The translations under genes and the position numbers were made by a program. A stretch of 10,637 nucleotides of DNA from Bdellovibrio sp. CG10_big_fil_rev_8_21_14_0_10_47_8. GTDB lineage: Bacteria > Bdellovibrionota > Bdellovibrionia > Bdellovibrionales > Bdellovibrionaceae. The stretch lies in contig PEZR01000007.1 of assembly GCA_002773975.1 (NCBI GenBank), forward strand, positions 367 to 11,003, read 5' to 3'. The stretch's first letter is position 1; every line of letters starts with the position of its first letter. This document shows, one piece after another, positions 5,417 to 10,637 of this stretch. The notes below the pieces were generated by a model. That model had not been told where the DNA came from, did no database searches, and worked only from the letters and a program-made list of their open reading frames with translations.

Positions 5417-5608
5417 ATGCCAACACCCAAAAAGAAAACGTCACGCTCTCGCCGAAACATGCGTCGCAGTCACGATGGTTTGTCAGCTCCAGGGATCGCC
5501 ATTGATAAAAAATCAAAAGAACTGGTTCGTCCTCACCGTGCATTGAAAGGCGCTGATGGCGCTTTTTATTACAAGGGAAAACAAATCAGCGCTGCGAAAA
5601 ACGCTTAA
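5417..5608 (+). CDS. rpmF: 50S ribosomal protein L32
   Basis: L32 is a small protein of the large ribosomal subunit. The 63-residue sequence starts MPTPKKKTSRSRRNMRRSHD, the family's signature N-terminus (KxxTSRSRR.MRRSHD), and ends with the conserved GxYYKGKxI block. It lacks the two CxxC pairs of zinc-binding L32 forms, so it is the cysteine-free type as in E. coli. GAGAGG lies six bases before the ATG (5405-5410). It is highly basic, as expected for rRNA binding. It is followed after nine bases by fabH, which places the ribosomal protein at the head of the fatty-acid synthesis genes, as in E. coli but without plsX in between. Confidence 0.96.
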   Translation: MPTPKKKTSRSRRNMRRSHDGLSAPGIAIDKKSKELVRPHRALKGADGAFYYKGKQISAAKNA

Positions 5609-5617
5609 GCTTAGAAG

Positions 5618-6610
5618 ATGTCTCTTTATCGCACACGGGTGGCAGGAACAGGCTCTTACTTGCCCCCTGATTTGATCACCAATAAAGATCTCGAAAAATT
5701 GGTCGACACCAACGATGAGTGGATCCGTGAACGTACAGGGATCTCTGAGCGCCATCGTGCTTTGCCGAATCAAGCCACCTCAGATTTGGCTTATGAAGCC
5801 AGCTTACTGGCAATCAAAGACGCCAATTTAGAACCCAAAGACATTGATTGTATTATTGTTGGAACTGTCACCGGCGATTATCAAACTCCCAGCACATCCT
5901 GTGTTCTTCAAGCGAAACTTGGATTGAACGGAATCCCGGCGATGGACGTGGGCGCGGCTTGTTCTGGTTTCATTTATATTCTCTCGATGGCGGATGCTTA
6001 TATCCGAATGGGAATGTACAAAAATATTTTGATCGTGGGCGCCGAGGTCACTACACGCTTTGTGAATTACAAGGACCGTGAGACCTGCATTCTTTTTGGT
6101 GATGGGGCTGGTGCTTGGGTGGTTTCAAGAACTGATACCCAGGCCAAAGATGTGGTTTACAGCAGCCACCTTCGTGCCGAAGGATCCTTGGGAGATTTAT
6201 TTATTCGACCATCTGGCGGATCCAAAAGACCATTTTCTCAGGAAGTCTTGGACGACAACTCATACTGGTTCACCATGAAGGGCCGCGAGATCTATAAAAA
6301 CGCCGTCCGAACAATGTCAGCAACCTGTCAAGAGGCTCTGGAATTCAACAAAATGAATTCTTCTCACATCGATTGGCTCGTTCCTCATCAAGCCAATTGG
6401 CGCATCATGGAAGCTGTTGCCAATCATTTTGATTTCCCCAAAGAAAAAGTGATCTCCATTGTGGATCAGATGGGGAACACCTCGGCCGCGACAATTCCTG
6501 TCGCATTTGATTTTGCGAGAAAAGATGGCCGCATCAAGCGGGGTCAAACAATTCTCTTAACGGCTTTCGGAGCCGGACTCACTGCCGGAAGCGCAGTTCT
6601 TCAGTTTTAA
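5618..6610 (+). CDS. fabH: Beta-ketoacyl-ACP synthase III (FabH)
   Basis: FabH starts fatty-acid synthesis in the cytoplasm by condensing an acyl-CoA, usually acetyl-CoA, with malonyl-ACP. The full Cys-His-Asn catalytic triad is visible: C115 in VGAACSGF, H257 in VPHQANWRI and N287 in MGNTSAATIP. Other family marks are DEWIRERTGI (33-42) in the CoA-binding region and the C-terminal FGAGLTAGSAVL loop, with Ala where most FabH have a second Gly or Trp. The 330-residue length is normal (about 317-330). The gene begins nine bases after rpmF with only a weak AGAAG directly before the ATG, so its translation may depend on rpmF. Function and start are both well supported. Confidence 0.97.
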   Translation: MSLYRTRVAGTGSYLPPDLITNKDLEKLVDTNDEWIRERTGISERHRALPNQATSDLAYEASLLAIKDANLEPKDIDCIIVGTVTGDYQTPSTSCVLQAKLGLNGIPAMDVGAACSGFIYILSMADAYIRMGMYKNILIVGAEVTTRFVNYKDRETCILFGDGAGAWVVSRTDTQAKDVVYSSHLRAEGSLGDLFIRPSGGSKRPFSQEVLDDNSYWFTMKGREIYKNAVRTMSATCQEALEFNKMNSSHIDWLVPHQANWRIMEAVANHFDFPKEKVISIVDQMGNTSAATIPVAFDFARKDGRIKRGQTILLTAFGAGLTAGSAVLQF

Positions 6611-6638
6611 ATCGATTCAAGGAAAAAAAGGATTGGGT

Positions 6639-7619
6639 ATGGCAAACACTGGATTTCATCTGATTTTCCCAGGCCAAGGCAGCCAGCATCCTGGCATGGG
6701 CCGTTTTCTTTTTGAGAATTTTCCTATTGCACGGCAGGCTTTTGAAGAAGCTAGTGATAGTGTAGGATTGGACTTAAAAAAATTATGTTTCGATGGTTCT
6801 GACTCAGATTTGGCGCTGACTGAAAACACGCAACCTTGTCTTTTAACCGTCTCAACAGCGACACAAAGGGTTCTTCTTTCGCAGTTAGGACTGACGCCTG
6901 TCGTGGCTTCTGGTCATAGCATTGGTGAATATGCGGCTTTGGTGGCAGCTCAGGCGTTACCTTTTTCTGCAGCGGTTCGGGCTGTTCGAACTCGTGGTCA
7001 GGCCATGCAAGCTGCCGTTCCAGTGGGTCAGGGTTCTATGGCTGCGGTCATGGGTCTTGAGCCCTCAGAGGTTGAAAAAATGTGCGCGTGGACAGTTCAA
7101 GAGTCCCGCTTGGGGCCGCTGAGTCCAGCGAACTTTAACAGCCCTGGGCAAATTGTGATCAGCGGCAAAGCGGATGCCATTCAGTGGCTGCAAGAAAACT
7201 TGAAGCCGGAAGAGCTTTTTGGCACAGCTAAACGAGTCCGTTTGATTCCGCTACAAGTTTCCGCCCCTTTTCATTGCGAAATGATGGCTCCCGCCGAAGA
7301 GAAAATGCGGGAGGTTTTGACCGAAATCCCGTTTCAAACTGCAAAATTTCCCATTATTCAAAACTACACCGCTCAGCTTGAAACCAAGGCAGAATTGCTC
7401 CGGGAAAACCTCATTCGGCAGGTTTCTGCCCCCGTTCGATGGATGCAAAGCATGGATTTGGCCAAGCAAAAGGGCTATACCACCTGTATTGAATGTGGGG
7501 CTGGCAAGGTGCTTCAGGGGCTCTTGAAAAAAATTGACAGCACGGCCTTCAGAGTTTTCAATACCAACTCTTTGGAAGATATTGAAAACATAGAAAAATT
7601 TGCCAAAGAATTGAGCTAA
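6639..7619 (+). CDS. fabD: Malonyl-CoA:ACP transacylase (FabD)
   Basis: FabD moves malonyl from CoA to the phosphopantetheine arm of AcpP, supplying the extender for each elongation round. The oxyanion-hole loop FPGQGSQHPGMG (10-21), the nucleophile S94 in GHSIGEY, R119 that binds the malonyl carboxylate, and the catalytic H212 in SAPFHCEMM are all present, with NSPGQIVISG (167-176) between. I chose ATG 6639 (326 residues) because AAGGA (6628-6632) stands six bases before it; an in-frame TTG at 6633 would add only two residues and fits the ribosome-binding site less well. It follows fabH by 28 bases and precedes fabG by 12. Confidence 0.97.
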   Translation: MANTGFHLIFPGQGSQHPGMGRFLFENFPIARQAFEEASDSVGLDLKKLCFDGSDSDLALTENTQPCLLTVSTATQRVLLSQLGLTPVVASGHSIGEYAALVAAQALPFSAAVRAVRTRGQAMQAAVPVGQGSMAAVMGLEPSEVEKMCAWTVQESRLGPLSPANFNSPGQIVISGKADAIQWLQENLKPEELFGTAKRVRLIPLQVSAPFHCEMMAPAEEKMREVLTEIPFQTAKFPIIQNYTAQLETKAELLRENLIRQVSAPVRWMQSMDLAKQKGYTTCIECGAGKVLQGLLKKIDSTAFRVFNTNSLEDIENIEKFAKELS

Positions 7620-7631
7620 AAGGATACTCAT

Positions 7632-8390
7632 TTGTCAGCCTCAAATATGCCGGTTCTTCATGGAAAGAAAATATTCGTCACCGGTGGAAGCCGTGGCATC
7701 GGTGCCTCTATGGTCCAGGTATTTGCGGCTCGTGGGGCTCAAGTTGCATTCTCTTATTCCTCTCGTGAAGATGCCGCTCAAAAGTTATTGTCCGCACTGC
7801 CCGGCGAAGGTCATTTTTGCGTTCAGCTCAACACTTCCGACGAGAGCTCTGTTGAAAAAGCGATCTCTAATGTTCAAGAAAAATGGTCCGAAATTGACGG
7901 CCTGGTGAACAATGCCGGCGTCACTCGCGATGGTCTGCTTTTGCGGATGAAAACTCAGGACTTTGATGACGTTATTCAGACCAATCTGCGCGGAACTTTT
8001 TTGGTCACCCGTGGCTTTTTAAAATCCATGGTGAAAGCTCGCAAAGGTTCTATCGTCAATATCACCAGCGTGATTGGTCAAACTGGCAATGCGGGACAAG
8101 CAAACTATGCGGCCAGCAAAGCTGGTATCGAAGCTTTCAGCCGAAGCCTTGCTCTCGAGGTGGCCTCTCGTGGAATTCGTGTGAACTGCATTGCCCCTGG
8201 ATTTATCGCCACCGAAATGACGGATGTTCTGACCGAAGATCAGAAAAAAAGCATCGTCGACAATATTCCAATGGCGAGAATCGCAGCTCCCGAGGAAGTC
8301 GCTGCGGCGACATCGTTTTTGTTAAGTGATGATTCGAAATACATCACCGGTCATACATTGAGTGTGAACGGTGGACTTTTTATGAACTAA
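7632..8390 (+). CDS. fabG: 3-oxoacyl-ACP reductase (FabG)
   Basis: FabG reduces 3-ketoacyl-ACP to 3-hydroxyacyl-ACP with NADPH. It is a classical short-chain dehydrogenase: the cofactor loop TGGSRGIG (17-24), NNAG (93-96), and the catalytic set N118, S146, Y159 and K163 in the YAASK motif are visible, followed by the PG motif (APGFIATEM, 188-196) and the C-terminal VNGG. The start is TTG 7632: AAAAGGA (7618-7624) is seven bases upstream, whereas the internal ATG at 7647 would be 22 bases from it. This gives 252 residues, slightly longer than the usual 244-248. It lies between fabD and acpP, matching the standard order. Confidence 0.95.
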   Translation: MSASNMPVLHGKKIFVTGGSRGIGASMVQVFAARGAQVAFSYSSREDAAQKLLSALPGEGHFCVQLNTSDESSVEKAISNVQEKWSEIDGLVNNAGVTRDGLLLRMKTQDFDDVIQTNLRGTFLVTRGFLKSMVKARKGSIVNITSVIGQTGNAGQANYAASKAGIEAFSRSLALEVASRGIRVNCIAPGFIATEMTDVLTEDQKKSIVDNIPMARIAAPEEVAAATSFLLSDDSKYITGHTLSVNGGLFMN

Positions 8391-8408
8391 AGTTTGAGGA
8401 GGTCAAAC

Positions 8409-8645
8409 ATGGCACTGAGCCCGAAAGTAAAAGACATTATCGTTGAACAACTGGGAGTCGATCCCGATAAAGTAAAAGCAGAGGCTTCATTTATTGATGA
8501 CCTTGGCGCTGACAGCTTGGACATTGTCGAGCTGGTGATGGCAATGGAAGAAGAGTTTGATCTGGAAATTCCAGATGAAGACGCTGAAAAACTCAGAACT
8601 GTTGGCGATGTTGCTGGCTATCTTGAGAAAAAAGGAAAAGCATAG
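8409..8645 (+). CDS. acpP: Acyl carrier protein (AcpP)
   Basis: AcpP carries the growing acyl chain on a 4'-phosphopantetheine arm attached to S36 in the conserved GADSLDIVEL motif (33-42). The 78-residue protein is acidic and has the four-helix ACP pattern (about 2-15, 36-51, 56-61, 65-75). The ATG at 8409 has the strongest ribosome-binding site in the window, GAGGAGG (8396-8402), six bases away, which suits one of the most abundant proteins of the cell. An in-frame TTG at 8394 overlaps that site and is rejected as the start. The gap to fabG is 18 bases, enough for the strong site to raise AcpP output above its neighbours. Confidence 0.98.
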   Translation: MALSPKVKDIIVEQLGVDPDKVKAEASFIDDLGADSLDIVELVMAMEEEFDLEIPDEDAEKLRTVGDVAGYLEKKGKA

Positions 8646-8648
8646 ATC

Positions 8649-9887
8649 ATGTCTTTGCGAAGAGTGGTGGTCACAGGAATTGGCGCTGTCACACCTTTGG
8701 GTTTAACCCTCGAGGAGTCTTGGCAGAATGCTTTGAAAGGGCAAAATGGCATTGCCCCCATCACTCGTTTTCCAACCGCTGGTTTTGATGTCACCTTTGC
8801 GGGTGAGGTCAAAGGATTCCAGGCGGATCAGTATATCCACAAAAAAGAACAGAAAAAGATGGATCTGTTTATTCAGTATTCAATTGCAGCCACAAAAATG
8901 GCTCTTGAGCATGCGAATCTTCAGATCACTCCAGAAAACGCCGAGAACGGTGGCGTTTTTATTGGTTCTGGAATGGGTGGTCTTCCGACCATCGAAGAAG
9001 AGTACAAAAAACTGGTTGAAAAGGGTCCCAGTCGAATCAGTCCCTTCTTTATCCCCGCCGTCATCACAAATTTAGCCTCAGGCCAGGTCAGTATTTTATT
9101 TGGCTTGAAAGGCCCGAGCTATTCGATCACATCAGCCTGTGCAACAGGGGCTCACTCTGTGGGTGAAGCTTACAACTATATTCGTCATGGCACTTGTGAT
9201 TTCATGTTGGCTGGCGGAAGCGAGAGCACAGTTTGCCCGATGGCGATTGGCGGCTTCGCAGCGATGCGCGCTTTATCCACACGCAATGACAATCCAAGCA
9301 AAGCTTCAAGACCTTTTGACAAAGACAGAGATGGATTTGTTCTTGCCGAAGGTGCTGCCGTTCTGGTTTTAGAAAGTTTAGAGCACGCTCAGAAACGAGG
9401 CGCTCGTATTTTGTGCGAAGTCAGTGGTTACGGTGCGACTTCGGACGCTTACCACATGACAAATCCTGCGCCCATGGGCGAAGGCGGTCAACGAGCCATG
9501 AAGATGGCACTCAAGGACGGAAAAACTTCTCCGGAGGAAATCCAGTACATCAATGCTCATGGTACCAGCACTCCAGTGGGAGATGAGTTGGAAACTCAGG
9601 GCATTAAGTCGGTTTTTGGTGATCATGCAAAAAAACTTTGGGTCAGCTCCACAAAGAGCATGATGGGTCATGGTCTTGGCGCTGCGGGAGCAATTGAGAG
9701 CGCTTTTTGCGTCATGTCCATCGTGGATCAGAAAGTTCCTCCGACAATCAATTTGGAAAATCCTAGCGAAGCTTGTGACTTGGATTATGTCCCGGTCGAG
9801 GCTCGAAGCGGAAATATTCAAAAGGTTCTCAACAACTCTTTTGGTTTTGGCGGCACCAATGCCTGCCTTTTATTTTCAAAATTATGA
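8649..9887 (+). CDS. fabF: 3-oxoacyl-ACP synthase II (FabF)
   Basis: FabF condenses acyl-ACP with malonyl-ACP in each elongation cycle and handles the step that sets the ratio of unsaturated C18 chains in many bacteria. The Cys-His-His triad is intact: C164 in TSACATGAHS, H304 in NAHGTSTPVGD and H341 in KSMMGHGLGAAG, with the supporting K336, plus the C-terminal NNSFGFGGTN loop. The 412-residue length is normal. It starts three bases after the acpP stop (TAG-ATC-ATG, the same junction as between the oxygenase and ABC ATPase genes), with AAAGGA 12 bases upstream, so coupling to acpP is likely. Its stop overlaps rpiB. Confidence 0.98.
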   Translation: MSLRRVVVTGIGAVTPLGLTLEESWQNALKGQNGIAPITRFPTAGFDVTFAGEVKGFQADQYIHKKEQKKMDLFIQYSIAATKMALEHANLQITPENAENGGVFIGSGMGGLPTIEEEYKKLVEKGPSRISPFFIPAVITNLASGQVSILFGLKGPSYSITSACATGAHSVGEAYNYIRHGTCDFMLAGGSESTVCPMAIGGFAAMRALSTRNDNPSKASRPFDKDRDGFVLAEGAAVLVLESLEHAQKRGARILCEVSGYGATSDAYHMTNPAPMGEGGQRAMKMALKDGKTSPEEIQYINAHGTSTPVGDELETQGIKSVFGDHAKKLWVSSTKSMMGHGLGAAGAIESAFCVMSIVDQKVPPTINLENPSEACDLDYVPVEARSGNIQKVLNNSFGFGGTNACLLFSKL

Positions 9888-10372
9888 TGAAAATTTATCT
9901 CGCGTCAGATCATGCAGGTGTGGAACTTAAGTCAGAGCTCTACCGATATCTTTTGGACCCCAAGTGGTGTCCGGACTTGAAGCGCGAAGCTCATGATCTT
10001 GGCCCTCAGTCCCTGGACTCGGTGGATTATCCAGACTATGCGGACTTAGTGGCAAAAAAAATTCATGGCTTTTCCCTGATTCAAGAAAACTCTCACAAAT
10101 CGATCCCCACCGAGGTCGGCATTCTGATCTGTGGCTCCGGACAGGGAATGTGCATGCGCGCCAACAAATATGCACATGTGCGAGCGGCCCTTTGTTGGAG
10201 CCATGAGGTTGCAAGACTTTCTCGGGAACACAACGACGCCAATGTGCTTTGTTTAGCCTCTAGGTTGACTCCAACGGCGGCATGCGTGGAAATCATGCAG
10301 ATCTTTTTGACGACGCCTTTTGCAGGTGGCCGTCACACAGCAAGGGTTGCCAAAGTCTCGACCCCTGTTTGA
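9884..10372 (+). CDS. rpiB: Ribose-5-phosphate isomerase B (RpiB/LacA family)
   Basis: RpiB interconverts ribose 5-phosphate and ribulose 5-phosphate in the pentose phosphate pathway. Family marks are ASDHAGVELK (7-16) with D9/H10, SVDYPDYA (46-53), the active-site C83 in GILICGSGQGM, RANKYAHVRAALC (92-104), and SREHNDANVL (113-122) with H116; phosphate-binding arginines are likely R127, R150 and R154. At 162 residues it is slightly longer than the usual 145-150, mainly through extra residues after DPKWC (25-29) and in GFSLIQENSHKSIPTE (62-77). The ATG at 9884 overlaps the fabF stop by four bases; ATG 9887 would remove one residue only. It leads into glyA, a neighbour pairing common in bacteria. 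Confidence 0.94.
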   Translation: MMKIYLASDHAGVELKSELYRYLLDPKWCPDLKREAHDLGPQSLDSVDYPDYADLVAKKIHGFSLIQENSHKSIPTEVGILICGSGQGMCMRANKYAHVRAALCWSHEVARLSREHNDANVLCLASRLTPTAACVEIMQIFLTTPFAGGRHTARVAKVSTPV

Positions 10373-10376
10373 TAAT
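10347..10376 (+). promoter_or_regulatory. Likely promoter of glyA, placed for a leaderless transcript
   Basis: TTGCCA (10347-10352) and GATAAT (10371-10376) each match five of six sigma-70 consensus bases and are 18 bases apart. The -10 ends six bases before the glyA ATG, so transcription would start at about the A of the start codon. The element lies at the end of rpiB, and no ribosome-binding site precedes glyA. Confidence 0.5.
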
Positions 10377-10382
10377 ATCTCC

Positions 10383-10637
10383 ATGAAACTACCTTCGATT
10401 GAACTCGTTCGCGAGACCGACCCTGAAATCGCCCAAATCATTGAACAAGAAGCCGTTCGCCAGCGCGACGGATTGGAAATGATTGCCTCTGAGAACTATG
10501 CGTCCACGGCTGTGATGCAAGCTCAAGGCAGCGTACTGACCAATAAATATGCCGAGGGCTACCCTGGCAAACGTTACTATGGCGGTTGTCAGTTTGTGGA
10601 TAAAGCCGAGACTCTGGCGATCGAGTGAGCCAAAAAG
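10383..10637 (+). CDS. glyA: Serine hydroxymethyltransferase, 5' part, with an in-frame TGA at codon 82
   Basis: SHMT converts serine and tetrahydrofolate to glycine and methylene-tetrahydrofolate with pyridoxal phosphate. The visible N-terminus is unmistakable: RDGLEMIASENY (28-39), QAQGSVLTNKYAEGYPGKRY (46-65) and YYGGCQFVDKAETLAI. The next codons read GAG TGA GCC AAA AAG. The family has an Arg followed by AKK/AKE at this point (E. coli LAIDRAKELF), so TGA (10626-10628) replaces an expected Arg codon and the same frame continues afterwards. A single C-to-T change in CGA would explain it. If real, the gene yields an 81-residue fragment without the catalytic lysine. It may instead be a sequencing or assembly error. 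Codons beyond the window cannot be judged. An upstream in-frame start at 10320 is rejected because homology begins at 10383. Confidence 0.85.

Noticed and set aside
9378..9821. 147-codon open frame on the minus strand opposite fabF
   Set aside because: It is antisense to a strongly conserved gene and its product has no recognisable features.
10626..10628. Recoding of TGA as selenocysteine or another amino acid in glyA
   Set aside because: The expected residue is Arg, not Cys or Sec, TGA ends other genes here, and no downstream structure can be assessed because the window ends nine bases later.
1..10637. CRISPR array, tRNA or rRNA genes, insertion sequence ends, or a defence cluster
   Set aside because: No regularly spaced repeats, no tRNA-like or rRNA segments and no transposase were seen; the only recombination gene is the short tyrosine recombinase.

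Overview
This window comes from a Gram-negative bacterium. Its core is the conserved block yceD-rpmF-fabH-fabD-fabG-acpP-fabF-rpiB-glyA, all on the plus strand. From memory of gene order and protein style, this layout looks most like Bdellovibrio or its relatives (Bdellovibrionota). That placement is an inference without a database search.

Layout. (1) 1-179, minus strand: the first 59 codons of an unrecognised protein with a strong ribosome-binding site. (2) 180-531: a gene-free, AT-rich region rich in small repeats, including a 28-bp inverted repeat, a 10-bp direct repeat 160 bp apart and several TTGTG elements. (3) 532-1059: a short tyrosine recombinase, catalytic domain only, with all catalytic residues. 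(4) 1079-1420, minus: a small exported protein of unknown function, converging on the recombinase over a shared hairpin. (5) 1618-4724: an apparent four-gene operon of a putative 2OG-Fe(II) oxygenase, ABC ATPase, ABC permease and NMT1/THI5-like substrate-binding protein. It resembles the tauABCD arrangement but has a different oxygenase family. (6) 4760-10372: yceD and rpmF, then the type II fatty-acid synthesis genes and ribose-5-phosphate isomerase B, with short gaps or ATGA overlaps. The E. coli equivalent carries plsX between rpmF and fabH; here there is no room for it. (7) 10383 to the end: the start of glyA, interrupted by an in-frame TGA at codon 82, where the family has an arginine and the frame clearly continues.

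How the genes work together. FabD makes malonyl-ACP on the AcpP carrier, FabH starts chains, FabF elongates them and FabG reduces the 3-keto products. L32 and YceD tie the cluster to ribosome production, and RpiB and GlyA feed pentose phosphate and one-carbon metabolism. The oxygenase/ABC operon looks like a scavenging system for a small organic molecule that is imported and possibly oxidised.

Most worth a second look: the glyA nonsense codon; the oxygenase/transporter operon; the orphan recombinase with the large palindrome upstream; and three genes (1618, 4760, 10383) that lack a ribosome-binding site and have a promoter-like -10 element ending six bases before the ATG, suggesting leaderless transcripts. 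The fatty-acid genes themselves are ordinary.
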